Assembly (NCBI RefSeq): GCF_023168145.1
Contig: NZ_BQYK01000004.1
Location: 297,723-361,722 of the forward strand
DNA length: 64,000 nt
From: Sporosarcina sp. NCCP-2222
Lineage (GTDB): Bacteria; Bacillota; Bacilli; Bacillales_A; Planococcaceae
Direction: 5' to 3'
Below are positions 33,712 to 42,340 of this stretch, piece by piece. Within the stretch, counting starts at the first letter, position 1. Each line of letters starts with the position of its first letter. A model generated the notes under the pieces. That model saw nothing but the letters and a program-made list of their open reading frames with translations, did no database searches and was not told the DNA's origin. Made by a program: the position numbers and the translations under genes.

Positions 33712-34401
33712 TTATTCGTTTGGGTAATCAAAGAATTGTTTAAATCCCTTTTTTCCTGTTTCTGTTATGTTAACAGCACGAATCGCAGGGGCTTGCGTAA
33801 TCCACCCTAATTCCAAAAATCTAACCATCAGTCCATTGCCCAAAGAGCCACCAAGATGATGATGTCGCTCGCTCCAATCAATGCAAGCATGAGAAAACGA
33901 ACGCCGTTTCTTTTTCAATACATCCAAATCCACACCAAAGTCTGCAAGAAATTGGTTTCCCAATAGAGTCACTCTAAACTCTTTCTCTTCTTTCTCCAAA
34001 TAACCTGCAGAAACCATGGATTCCGTCAATCCCACGCCCAATTTTCCAGCTAAATGATCATAACAGGTTCTCGCGTCTTGAAGCAGCTTTAATTGATTTG
34101 ACTGTTTTAACGAACGAATTTCAGGTGGAGGCGAGATGGCCAGCAACGATTCTAAAAGGGCGGCAACTTCCATGTTAGCCAGTTGAAAATAACGATGCCG
34201 CCCCTGTTTCTCCGCCTTCACAAGATTCCCTTCAACCAATTTCGATAAGTGAAAGCTGGCTGTTTGGGGTTTGATCCCTGCCATATAAGCTAATTCAGTG
34301 GCTGTGTGAAAACGACCATCCATTAAACTCGTTAAAATAGATGCGCGAGAGGCTTCTCCAAGAAGAGAGACAACTTGAGCCACATTTGCATTGATACTCA
34401 T
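33712..34401 (-). CDS. ArsR-type winged-helix regulator with C-terminal domain
   Basis: A 229-residue regulator. Residues about 1-85 are an ArsR-like winged helix (SRASILTSLMDGRFHTATELAYMAGIKPQTASFHLSKLVEGNLVKAEKQGRHRYFQL); the remaining 140 residues form an extra domain lacking the paired Cys metal sites of classical ArsR proteins. AAAGG precedes the ATG at 34401. A 24-bp palindrome 24 bp upstream, echoed before the convergent DMT gene, suggests autoregulation and control of that exporter. The inducer is probably organic rather than metal, by inference. Confidence 0.83.
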   Translation of the reverse strand: MSINANVAQVVSLLGEASRASILTSLMDGRFHTATELAYMAGIKPQTASFHLSKLVEGNLVKAEKQGRHRYFQLANMEVAALLESLLAISPPPEIRSLKQSNQLKLLQDARTCYDHLAGKLGVGLTESMVSAGYLEKEEKEFRVTLLGNQFLADFGVDLDVLKKKRRSFSHACIDWSERHHHLGGSLGNGLMVRFLELGWITQAPAIRAVNITETGKKGFKQFFDYPNE

Positions 34402-34424
34402 TTCAATCAACCTTTCTTCATTCA

Positions 34425-34448
34425 ACACTTCGATTATAGTTGAAGTGT
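34425..34448. promoter_or_regulatory. Operator palindrome of ArsR-type regulator
   Basis: ACACTTCGA at the left end and TTGAAGTGT at the right end form an inverted repeat with one mismatch around a 6-bp centre, directly upstream of the regulator gene. Confidence 0.65.
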
Positions 34449-34483
34449 GGATGACGAACAAGAAGGAGTTCAACTGTGGTTAC

Positions 34484-34819
34484 TTACTTCTCTTGTATTT
34501 TTACCAACGTTCCCACCGGCACCATGGCTGCTAATTCGAGCACATCTTTGTTATACATCCGGATACAGCCATGAGACACAGCTTTTCCAATGGAGGATGG
34601 ATTGTTGGTCCCGTGAATTCCATAATGGGGCCGTGACAACCCCATCCAGAACGCTCCGAAGGGCCCACCGGGATTCCATTGTTTATTAATAATTTTATAC
34701 GTCCCAATCGGAGTAGCGGTTACCATTTTTCCGATAGCCACCGGATATGTTTTAACAAGCCGATCATTTTCATAGAGTCTTAATTGCCTCTTAGACACGG
34801 ATACTTCTATTCGATACAA
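34484..34819 (-). CDS. Minimal L,D-transpeptidase (YkuD domain)
   Basis: A 111-residue bare YkuD catalytic domain. The active-site motif is [20 protein letters not shown] with nucleophile Cys85 and His83. No signal peptide, LysM or anchor is encoded, which is unusual because the substrate, peptidoglycan, is outside; short forms such as YciB-like proteins in Bacilli share this. The TTG start follows AAAGGGG by 8 nt. It could make 3-3 cross-links or act on spore precursors. Confidence 0.87.
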   Translation of the reverse strand: MYRIEVSVSKRQLRLYENDRLVKTYPVAIGKMVTATPIGTYKIINKQWNPGGPFGAFWMGLSRPHYGIHGTNNPSSIGKAVSHGCIRMYNKDVLELAAMVPVGTLVKIQEK

Positions 34820-34960
34820 GCTCCTGTCCCCTTTCCCTTATCGTTCTTCCAGTATATGAATATCTTTATGAAAGGGCGAAGGGTATGCGAGTTTAGGCAT
34901 CTATAAATCGGGAAAACAAAAAGCAGAACAAAATTGAATTTCGATAAGGAGGAGCATTTC

Positions 34961-35158
34961 ATGAAAAAGAAAATGGCACTCGCTGCACTCGGACTAGGGG
35001 CTGCGTACCTCATGCGAAATAAAGATGCCCGGGAGAAACTTTCAAACCAATTTGACTTATTCGGTTCCACACCAATGCGAGGCGAGAAATCGAGTACAAC
35101 AGCAAAAACACAAAATACCGGTCGCCGCAAAGGGTTGCTCGGCAATCTGCTGGGCTGA
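34961..35158 (+). CDS. Small AALGLGAAYLMRNKDAREKL-family protein
   Basis: A 65-residue protein with one short hydrophobic helix (about 5-16) followed by RNKDAREKL and a Ser/Thr/Lys/Gly-rich tail. AAGGAGGAG lies 8 nt before the ATG. The first 30 residues are closely related to a second mini-gene at 41090-41221, so this is a small paralogous family, reminiscent of DUF3918/YtxH-type mini-proteins. Monocistronic with a strong terminator. Function unknown. Confidence 0.7.
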   Translation: MKKKMALAALGLGAAYLMRNKDAREKLSNQFDLFGSTPMRGEKSSTTAKTQNTGRRKGLLGNLLG

Positions 35159-35173
35159 CCGCAACATCGTGAG

Positions 35174-35205
35174 ATTAGGGTTAGTCCTAGAGACTAACCC
35201 TTTTT
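35174..35205 (+). terminator. Rho-independent terminator
   Basis: AGGGTTAGTC-CTAGA-GACTAACCCT stem followed by TTTTTATTTTT. Confidence 0.9.
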
Positions 35206-35345
35206 TATTTTTATGTATGCTCTGATGCTTCCGCACATAGAATGGAATAATTAAAGACTTTTATCTGGTAAAAGATCGGACTGGTGATTACGTTTGATTC
35301 CACGCAAACTTGTTGCCAACTGCATTCAGATCATGTACGAGACGT

Positions 35346-35541
35346 GCCAAATAATTGCTGGACCACGCCAAATCATCGTGGATGGCGCCAAATAAATTGA
35401 TAATTCGCCAAATCCTAAGCAAGGGGCGCCAAATTACTCCTGATTTGCGCCAAATCATGTGCGAGACGCGCCATATAAATCGATAATTCGCCAAATCCCA
35501 TGTGTGGAGCGCCAAATCATTTCTGACTTGAGCCAATCATG
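35346..35541. repeat. Intergenic array of 20-21-bp units (core GCCAAAT)
   Basis: Ten units start with GCCAAAT (once GCCATAT, last one truncated); start-to-start distances are 21, 20, 20, 21, 21, 21, 20, 21, 21 bp. Units vary outside the core. The frame shift between 20 and 21 bp and lack of ribosome site rule out coding. It directly precedes a second array of different sequence. Confidence 0.82.
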
Positions 35542-35580
35542 GATGAATGCTAGTAGCCTGATTGCCATTAAACCGGGATA

Positions 35581-36018
35581 ACGTCAGTATAATGGCTTGA
35601 ACGCCAGATTATCCGAACGAACGCCAGGATAACGAGCTGTACGCCAGATTATCCGTACGAACGCCAGTATAACGAGCTGTACGCCAGATTATCCGTACGA
35701 ACGCCAGAATAATGATCTGAACGCCAGATTATCCAAACGAACGCCAGGATAACGAGCTGTACGCCAGATTATCCAAACGAACGCCAGTAACGAGCTGTAC
35801 GCCAGATTATCCAAACGAACGCCAGTATAACGAGCTGTACGCCAGATTATCCAAACGAACGCCAGTATAACGAGCTGTACGCCAGATTATCCGAATGAAC
35901 GCCAGTATAACGATTTGAACGCCAGATTATCCGAACGAACGCCAGTATAACGATTTGAACGCCAGATTATCCGAATGAACGCCAGTATAACGATTTGAAC
36001 GCCAGATTATCCGAGTGC
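35581..36018. repeat. Intergenic array of 22 alternating 20-bp units (core ACGCCAG)
   Basis: Twenty-two consecutive 20-bp units (one shortened to 18 bp at 35781) begin ACGCCAG and alternate strictly between type A (ACGCCAGATTATCC followed by GAACGA, GTACGA or AAACGA) and type B (ACGCCAGTATAACGA or GGATAACGA followed by GCTGT or TTTGA), an 11-fold 40-bp dimer repeat. TTATCC of type A and GGATAA of some type B units are complementary. Lies upstream of the SLC13 gene. Confidence 0.9.
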
Positions 36019-36223
36019 CCAAATACTGCAGGACTGGCTCCAAAATCATCTTATCACACGCCAAATCCCTACTCTTCTTCTGTCAGTCACCTCTCGTCGA
36101 ACCCCCTAACGAGCCCAAATCACAAAGTATCGACCATTCTATAAGAAGCGACAATTTTCCACAGATTCTCCTATCTAACTTGTCTAATTATTCGTTTATT
36201 AGTATACTCATAGAAATCACCAA

Positions 36224-36259
36224 GGCTCCATTTATTTGGAAAGGAGCCATTACTTTTTT
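36224..36259 (+). promoter_or_regulatory. Hairpin with T-run before SLC13 start (possible attenuator)
   Basis: GGCTCC-N13-GGAGCC stem (36224-36248) followed by TTACTTTTTT, immediately ahead of the AAGGAGG ribosome site. It looks like an intrinsic terminator inside the leader; no ligand-binding domain was recognised upstream. Confidence 0.45.
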
Positions 36260-36272
36260 GAAGGAGGAGAAC

Positions 36273-37922
36273 ATGATGTTTTCGACTGCTTGGCAGCGCA
36301 TGTGGGATATGCACGATCAGGTGAAGGATCTTTTCCGATTCTTCTTTCATCCGAACAGCTCGGAAATGGCTTCGGGTGGCGGTGGTGGGCAGCCGGTCGG
36401 AGTTAATAATGAGGGTGGGGGACGTGAGCCTCGGAGTTATTCACCCGCTCAATTAATTGGACTTATTTTAGGACCGCTTTTATTTTTCCTAACGCTTTTC
36501 TTTTTTCATCCGGCGGACCTTTCTCCAGAAGGAGTGGCTATTTTAGCGAGTACCCTTTGGATCGCCACATGGTGGATTACGGAAGCGATTCCGATTCCGG
36601 TTACTTCTTTATTGCCGCTTGTGCTCTTTCCTTTATCGGGTGGCATGGAAGTGAAGCCGACTGCTTCCGCTTATGGGGATGAAACTATCTTCCTTTTCAT
36701 GGGAGGTTTCATGATCGCGTTGGCGATGGAGAAATGGAATTTGCACCGCAGAATTGCCTTGACGATCATTTCTCTAATCGGTACAAATATGGACCGCATT
36801 GTGCTCGGGTTCATGGTAGCAACCGGTTTCTTATCGATGTGGATTTCCAATACGGCGACAGCCATGATGATGGTGCCGATTGGACTTGCGATTATTTATC
36901 AAGTCTCGGATGCCTTAAAGGATGATCCGTCCATTGATACCTCCAAAGAGAATTTTGGCTTTGGGAAAGCGCTCATGCTCGGCATTGCCTATTCAGCTTC
37001 ACTTGGTGGTATCGCCACCTTAATCGGAACACCACCTAATACGTTGCTCGCAGGAGCAATTGATAAAATGTACGGCATTGAGCTCTCATTTGCGAAATGG
37101 ATGTTGTTTGGTGTCCCTCTCGCTTGGACTTTCATTTTGATTGCTTGGTTTTATCTCGTTAAATTTGCGTATCCTTCCAAACTGAAGACACTCCCTGGAG
37201 GCAGGGCTGTTATCAACTCAGAAAGAAGTAAACTTGGAAGCGCTTCCGTCGAGGAAGTTCTGGTCTTCATTATTTTTGTTTTAGCAGCTTTGTCATGGAT
37301 CACTCGGACTTTCCTGATTGCAAAGGTAATCCCTGGCGTTTCAGACGGCGTCATCGCTATGACCTTTGCCATCCTCTTATTCATTATCCCCTCCGTCAAG
37401 AAAAAAGGGGATCATCTGCTGGACTGGAATACGGCCGTGAAATTGCCGTGGGGCATCCTGCTTTTATTCGGAGGCGGGCTGGCCATTGCGGCGGGCTTCG
37501 TCAGTTCCGAACTGTCTGTATGGATTGGTTCTCAGTTGTCAGGGTTGCAAGGTGTTAATATACTGGTTGTCATCATAATCGTTACAACGCTAGTCATTTT
37601 CCTGACTGAGATTACGTCAAATACGGCAACCGCCTCCATGATGTATCCGATCATGGCTTCGCTTGCAGTTGCTCTCGGTTTCCATCCTTACGCATTAATG
37701 ATTGCCGCAGGTGTTGCCGCTTCTTGCGCCTTCATGCTTCCGGTCGCCACACCGCCAAACGCTGTTGTTTTCGGCTCTGGCTACTTGCGGATTCCGGATA
37801 TGGCGAAAGCAGGATTTGCGCTCAATATCATTGGCATCATTCTCGTGACGGTAGCCATTTATGTTCTGTTGCCGCTCGTATGGGGAATTGACCTAACGTC
37901 CATTCCGGATTCATTTAAATAA
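36273..37922 (+). CDS. SLC13/DASS-family sodium:dicarboxylate or anion symporter
   Basis: A 549-residue carrier with about twelve helices. Two repeats show the family's SNT motifs in ISNTATAMMMVPIGLA and ITSNTATASMMYPI, plus TPPNTLLAG and ATPPNAVVFGSGYLRIP. Related proteins import succinate, malate or other di-acids with sodium. An unusual 60-residue soluble N-terminus with a Gly-rich linker (ASGGGGGQPVG) precedes helix 1. The ATG at 36273 follows AAGGAGGAG; long upstream frame runs into a repeat array and is not used. Confidence 0.9.
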   Translation: MMFSTAWQRMWDMHDQVKDLFRFFFHPNSSEMASGGGGGQPVGVNNEGGGREPRSYSPAQLIGLILGPLLFFLTLFFFHPADLSPEGVAILASTLWIATWWITEAIPIPVTSLLPLVLFPLSGGMEVKPTASAYGDETIFLFMGGFMIALAMEKWNLHRRIALTIISLIGTNMDRIVLGFMVATGFLSMWISNTATAMMMVPIGLAIIYQVSDALKDDPSIDTSKENFGFGKALMLGIAYSASLGGIATLIGTPPNTLLAGAIDKMYGIELSFAKWMLFGVPLAWTFILIAWFYLVKFAYPSKLKTLPGGRAVINSERSKLGSASVEEVLVFIIFVLAALSWITRTFLIAKVIPGVSDGVIAMTFAILLFIIPSVKKKGDHLLDWNTAVKLPWGILLLFGGGLAIAAGFVSSELSVWIGSQLSGLQGVNILVVIIIVTTLVIFLTEITSNTATASMMYPIMASLAVALGFHPYALMIAAGVAASCAFMLPVATPPNAVVFGSGYLRIPDMAKAGFALNIIGIILVTVAIYVLLPLVWGIDLTSIPDSFK

Positions 37923-37925
37923 AAG

Positions 37926-37962
37926 AAGGAAGTGCGGTCATTAGACTGCGCTTCCTTTTTGT
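37926..37962. terminator. Bidirectional terminator
   Basis: AGGAAGTGCGGTC / GACTGCGCTTCCT stem with T-runs, between the convergent SLC13 and MFS genes. Confidence 0.8.
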
Positions 37963-39143
37963 TTGCCTTGACGGCTTTGAATAAAAACCACATAGAGAAC
38001 CGGCAAAATAGCGGTCAATGCGACGAGGCCACTCCAGCCAAACGCGCCCCACCATGGACTGAGCAGCGTGCTTCCGAGTGTCACGCCAATATAATAAGAG
38101 ACTAAGTAAAGACTGGAAGCACTGCCTTTATGATGGGTTGCCTCCTTGCTGACTGAGGCGGCCGTCAAGGAATGGGCCGTGAAAAATCCGAGACAGATCA
38201 AACAGAAACCGACGACTAGCAGCCATGTGGCGGATGTCAGCGTCAACAAAATTCCAATCGAAAATATAAGGATTGCGACAAGGCGGACACTGCGCAAACC
38301 GAATCTTCCAGAAAGCCAGCCGCCAATCGGACCGCCTACTACACCGAAACTATAGACAAGATACAAATAAGAGATTGTTTCAAGTGACAGTGAAAACGGA
38401 GGGGCCATTAAATGAAATGGCGCATACGTCCAGATACCGGTAAACGATAATTGCAACACCACTCCTAAACCGAAAACGAGTAGCAGCGAAGGATTTTTCA
38501 AATGAAAGAAGAATCCCTCTAAGTCTTCGGCAAAACGGACGGTACTCGATGTAAAGTTTTTCGATTTCGGCAACAAGAAACAGATGAAGCCAAAAAGCAC
38601 TGCTCCGAAAGCGGCCAAAATATATAAAGAAAACTGCCAGGAAACCTGTTCCGCCATATAGCCAGTCAGGAAGCGGCCAATCATTCCGCCGAGGCTGTTG
38701 CAAGAAATATATAAAGCGGTCGCCAAATTGGCATACCGTCTGTCCACCTCTTCGCTAATGTAAGCGAGCGCCGCTGCCGGTACGCCTGCCAATGCAAATC
38801 CTTGGATAAATCGCAATACGACGATCAGCCAGAATGCGTCTACCGACGGGATAATTAAAAACGGAAGAACAGAACATAATAAGGATAACTTTACAAATAT
38901 ACTTCGGCCCCTCCGGTCTGACATGAAACCTAATACGACCAGGCCGAGAATTAAACCGATTGTCGTGGCGGACATCGCCATACTTGCATAGGAAACGGAA
39001 ATAGAAAATTCCTCTGTAAAAACGGGGAGAAGAGGCTGCATGGCATACATCGCTGCGAAGATGAAGACCGAGGACATTCCGGTGCCCAAGATAATTCTCC
39101 AAAACGCAGTATCCCGAGCCGTATACCCTTTCAGTTTTTCCAT
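37941..39143 (-). CDS. MFS transporter (YnfM/YybF-like)
   Basis: A 400-residue twelve-helix major facilitator protein. The MFS motif GFMSDRRGRSIF follows helix 2, with its counterpart GGWLSGRFGLRSV in the second half, as in YnfM/AraJ-type exporters. GAGGGGGTG lies 8 nt before the ATG at 39143. A 16-bp perfect palindrome lies 21 bp upstream. It follows a chemoreceptor gene on the same strand after 64 bp but probably has its own promoter. Substrate unknown. Confidence 0.87.
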   Translation of the reverse strand: MEKLKGYTARDTAFWRIILGTGMSSVFIFAAMYAMQPLLPVFTEEFSISVSYASMAMSATTIGLILGLVVLGFMSDRRGRSIFVKLSLLCSVLPFLIIPSVDAFWLIVVLRFIQGFALAGVPAAALAYISEEVDRRYANLATALYISCNSLGGMIGRFLTGYMAEQVSWQFSLYILAAFGAVLFGFICFLLPKSKNFTSSTVRFAEDLEGFFFHLKNPSLLLVFGLGVVLQLSFTGIWTYAPFHLMAPPFSLSLETISYLYLVYSFGVVGGPIGGWLSGRFGLRSVRLVAILIFSIGILLTLTSATWLLVVGFCLICLGFFTAHSLTAASVSKEATHHKGSASSLYLVSYYIGVTLGSTLLSPWWGAFGWSGLVALTAILPVLYVVFIQSRQGKQKGSAV

Positions 39144-39163
39144 AAAAAAACACCCCCTCATGC

Positions 39164-39179
39164 ACCTATTATAATAGGT
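39164..39179. promoter_or_regulatory. Perfect 16-bp palindrome before MFS gene
   Basis: ACCTATTATAATAGGT is its own complement and contains a TATAAT-like -10, so a dimeric repressor (MarR/TetR type) bound here would block transcription of the MFS gene. Confidence 0.55.
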
Positions 39180-39207
39180 AATGAGAGGATGATGTCCAAT
39201 TTTGTTT

Positions 39208-40941
39208 TTATAACCGAAACGCCCGGACCGATTCTTGGAGTTCTTCTGCCATCTTCGCCAGTGTGTCGGAGGCAGCTGCGATTTCCTCCATGGAAGCCGT
39301 TTGCTCTTCTGCCGCGGCAGCAATATTTTGTGTATGGGCCGCCGAGTCAACTGAAATCTTGGAAGCTTCCTTTATTGAAATGGATACATTTTCAAATTCT
39401 TGGACATTCGTATGCAATGACTTGGATACGTCCTCCATTTGCATAAGCACCTCTTCGACACCTGTAGAAATGTTGCGGAAAGCATCCCCCGCTCCGTTGA
39501 CCAAGTCAATTCCCTCATTTACAGAAGAATGTCCTCGGTTAATCGCAATGACCGATTGGTCGATGTCCTGTTGAATCGCTTCAATGAGATGGCCGACCTG
39601 GCTCGCTGAATTTGCGGACTGCTCCGCCAATTTTTTTACTTCGTCCGCCACTACTGCAAAGCCTCTGCCGTGTTCTCCCGCCCGTGCTGCTTCGATTGCT
39701 GCATTGAGAGCAAGTAAGTTTGTCTGTTCGGCAACATCGGTAATCATAGAGAGAATCTTAGTTATCTCTAAGGATTTATTGCCAAGCTCGTTAATCAAGT
39801 CAGCCGTGGATGCTGTTTCCTGTTGAATGGTCTGCATATGGTTAATGGTTCGGGAGATGACTTCCCCGCCATTACCCGCTATATCCGCTGTTTTCTTGGA
39901 CGTCTCATTCGCTTTCCCCATGGCCGCCGACAGCTCTTTCATTTCATCGGTCATTTGATGGATTGCCTCGTTGGATTGTTCCATTTTTTCCATTTGGGCA
40001 TCCGTCCCGTAGGCCAAATCCTGAATGGCTCCTGAGACCTGCTCAACGGAGCGGCTTGTCTGCTCGCTGCTCGCGGATAGTTCCTCTGATGTTGCAGCCA
40101 CTTGCATGGATGCCGTCGATACTTGCTCAATCATCTGCTTCAGATTTCCTGACATCCGGTTCACATAACGAGCCAGTTCACCAATTTCATCTTTATTTTT
40201 AATTACCATTTGCTCAGACGACAAGTCGCCATCCGCCACCTTGCCGACCTGTTCCGTCACCATCCGGATCGGCTTAGATAAATGGCCGGAGAACCAAATA
40301 ATAAGAACTGTACCTAAAATGATTGAAACGGCCAATACTATTGCCAACGTAATTAGCAAATCATTCGCGCCGCTATTGAAGTCACTCAAGTATGTACCTG
40401 AAATAACAATCCATCCCCATGCAGGATCCGTTTCGGCGTAAACGATTTTCGGCGCTACCCTTTCTTCACCGGGCACTTTGAAATCGAATGTGACAAAACC
40501 GCCTCCATCCTCCGCGGCTTTGAGCATTTCACGTGTTGTATAACGCCCATCGTTCGATTGGGAATCATATAAGTTTTTCCCTTCCATCGTCGGGTGGACA
40601 AGTGCGTTTCCTTCCTTATCCAAAACGAAGTAGTACCCATACTTACCCATATCCACCTTATTCTCTATAGAGCGCGTTCCATCAGCTTGTAGAGGACCGA
40701 TCAATGTCTCCTTCGCCTTGTTTTGCGCTTCCTCAAGCGTCATGGAACCGTTTTCGACTTGTTCATTCAGCCTGGCAATCAAATCGAGAGCCGACATTAC
40801 ATTATTTTCAAGTCCTGTAGATCCAAGCTCATCCAAGTTGGTTTTGGCTGTCCAGTAACCTGATATGCCTATAGTCACACTCGGTAAAATCAAAAGAGCC
40901 AACGTAATGACTATTAATTTTATACGAATTGAAGTCTTCAT
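39208..40941 (-). CDS. Methyl-accepting chemotaxis protein with Cache sensor
   Basis: A 577-residue chemoreceptor: membrane helix (about 8-28), extracytoplasmic single-Cache domain (about 40-190; [36 protein letters not shown] and [17 protein letters not shown] are typical sCache_2 strands, which bind small carboxylates), second helix (about 195-215), HAMP, and a coiled-coil signalling domain with [24 protein letters not shown] at the tip. Transcribed toward the MFS gene. No che genes nearby. Confidence 0.92.
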   Translation of the reverse strand: MKTSIRIKLIVITLALLILPSVTIGISGYWTAKTNLDELGSTGLENNVMSALDLIARLNEQVENGSMTLEEAQNKAKETLIGPLQADGTRSIENKVDMGKYGYYFVLDKEGNALVHPTMEGKNLYDSQSNDGRYTTREMLKAAEDGGGFVTFDFKVPGEERVAPKIVYAETDPAWGWIVISGTYLSDFNSGANDLLITLAIVLAVSIILGTVLIIWFSGHLSKPIRMVTEQVGKVADGDLSSEQMVIKNKDEIGELARYVNRMSGNLKQMIEQVSTASMQVAATSEELSASSEQTSRSVEQVSGAIQDLAYGTDAQMEKMEQSNEAIHQMTDEMKELSAAMGKANETSKKTADIAGNGGEVISRTINHMQTIQQETASTADLINELGNKSLEITKILSMITDVAEQTNLLALNAAIEAARAGEHGRGFAVVADEVKKLAEQSANSASQVGHLIEAIQQDIDQSVIAINRGHSSVNEGIDLVNGAGDAFRNISTGVEEVLMQMEDVSKSLHTNVQEFENVSISIKEASKISVDSAAHTQNIAAAAEEQTASMEEIAAASDTLAKMAEELQESVRAFRL

Positions 40942-41089
40942 AATAAACCCTCCTTACTATATACATCGGAGGTAAATGACATTTTATAAGACTATTTGAT
41001 TAATTTTCTTACTGATCATGTATAATTTATATAATTCCGGTGAATATAAGGCGATTCAAAAAATCATGAAGCGAAAGGGTGTATGTCCC

Positions 41090-41221
41090 ATGAACAAAAT
41101 GGCCATAGCCGCTATAGGATTGGGTGCTGCGTATTTAATGCGTAATAAAGAAGCCCGTGACAAGCTAATGAAACAATTTGGATCGCTTACGGGCGCAATG
41201 GGCATGATGAAAAACAGCTAA
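41090..41221 (+). CDS. Small AAIGLGAAYLMRNKEARDKL-family protein
   Basis: A 43-residue protein: one hydrophobic helix (about 3-17) followed by RNKEARDKLMKQFG and a short tail. It is a close paralogue of the 65-residue protein encoded at 34961-35158, with the core GLGAAYLMRNK(D/E)AR(E/D)KL shared. AAAGGGTG lies 7 nt before the ATG at 41090; earlier ATGs lack a ribosome site. Monocistronic, own terminator. Function unknown. Confidence 0.68.
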   Translation: MNKMAIAAIGLGAAYLMRNKEARDKLMKQFGSLTGAMGMMKNS

Positions 41222-41232
41222 CGTCCGTAAAA

Positions 41233-41270
41233 TGAAAAATCGGGGTCCTAATTAGGACTCCGATTTTTTC
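41233..41270 (+). terminator. Rho-independent terminator
   Basis: AAATCGGGGTCCTAAT / ATTAGGACTCCGATTT stem with T6 tail, after the 43-residue gene and before the convergent tatC. Confidence 0.88.
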
Positions 41271-41276
41271 GCTTTG

Positions 41277-42113
41277 TTAATCCACGCTCACTTCTTCCAT
41301 CTTCTTTGCCCGCCGTTCCCCTTGCATGACAATGAAGATGCTCGCCTCATACAATAAAATCATCGGAATGAGGACAATCAATTGACTTACAAAATCAGGT
41401 GGCGTGATGAGAGCCGAGACAACCGCCAGCACCACATACGACCATTTGCGGATTTTTTTCATTGCATCTGCAGTCAACAGGCCAATTGCCGAAAGAAACA
41501 TCGCAACAATGGGCAATTCGAAAAGAAGTCCGACCGGCATCGTTGTCATGAGAAGAAATCTTACGTATTCCTGTGCGGAAATTAATACTGAAAAATTCAC
41601 TTTACCGATTGAGACTAAAAACTCATAACTAAGCGGGTTGACGATAAAATAGCCGAAAGAAAGACCCCCGATAAACAAAAGGAACATCACAGGGGAATAG
41701 AGACTGAGGAACTGGCTCTCCCTTTCAAGCAAACCTGGCTTCACAAATTGCCAAAGAAAATGGCAGAGGAAAGGCAACGATAAACCGAAAGCCAATGCCG
41801 TCGAAATGGACATATAAAATGTCACCACTTCTAGCGGACCAAGAACGATCAATTCATGTCCCCTCGTCACAAACGGAAACCAGAAATTAATTGTTGAGAA
41901 AACGACGATAAAGAAAAAGAGGAATACAAATGCACTCTTGATGAGCTGCTTTCGTAAATCAGTAAGATGATCAACAAGCGACGGATTCGGTTCCTTTTTC
42001 TCTTTCGAATTAGGCAGCTTTTCCACCAATTCTTCGACCTGCTCTCTTGGCGTTTCCTGTTTTTTATCTAATGGACTTAAGATTTTGCGATGATGATGCT
42101 CGTAAGGATCCAT
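41277..42113 (-). CDS. tatC: TatC, twin-arginine translocase receptor subunit
   Basis: A 278-residue six-helix TatC. The core starts HLTDLRKQLIKSAFVFLFFF and contains the expected FVKPGLLERESQF, family PLSYEFL and ITPPDFVSQLIVLIPMILLYEASI segments. An extra 45-residue charged, Pro-rich cytoplasmic N-terminus precedes the first helix, longer than in B. subtilis TatCd/Cy. The ATG at 42113 has a moderate AGGTGA site. It follows tatA by 13 bp and forms the end of an operon with the Tat-exported dehydrogenase. Confidence 0.92.
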   Translation of the reverse strand: MDPYEHHHRKILSPLDKKQETPREQVEELVEKLPNSKEKKEPNPSLVDHLTDLRKQLIKSAFVFLFFFIVVFSTINFWFPFVTRGHELIVLGPLEVVTFYMSISTALAFGLSLPFLCHFLWQFVKPGLLERESQFLSLYSPVMFLLFIGGLSFGYFIVNPLSYEFLVSIGKVNFSVLISAQEYVRFLLMTTMPVGLLFELPIVAMFLSAIGLLTADAMKKIRKWSYVVLAVVSALITPPDFVSQLIVLIPMILLYEASIFIVMQGERRAKKMEEVSVD

Positions 42114-42126
42114 TCCATTCACCTGC

Positions 42127-42321
42127 TCATGAAGGATCTTTTTTCTTAGGGGTGTCCGGTTTATCCTCTTCATCTAAAATATCCCTGGCTGATTTTTTAA
42201 ATTCAGCCAACGTTTTTCCGACTGCGGATCCGACCTCAGGCAATTTCCGAGGACCGAACAAAATTAGCACAATGACTAGGATGATTATTAACCCCGGAAC
42301 GCCGATGCTTGCTAAACTCAT
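42127..42321 (-). CDS. tatA: TatA, twin-arginine translocase pore subunit
   Basis: A 64-residue TatA: short N-terminus, one membrane helix (about 6-22), then the [23 protein letters not shown] amphipathic helix and an acidic/lysine tail. AGGAGG precedes the ATG. Located 19 bp after the GMC dehydrogenase gene and before tatC; together a minimal TatAC translocase dedicated to the upstream substrate. Confidence 0.95.
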   Translation of the reverse strand: MSLASIGVPGLIIILVIVLILFGPRKLPEVGSAVGKTLAEFKKSARDILDEEDKPDTPKKKDPS

Positions 42322-42340
42322 GCTGTCATCCTCCTTTTAT

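Noticed and set aside
35288-36018. CRISPR array
   Set aside because: Units are 20-21 bp with no long unique spacers, cores are only about 7 bp, two unit types alternate, and no cas genes are present.
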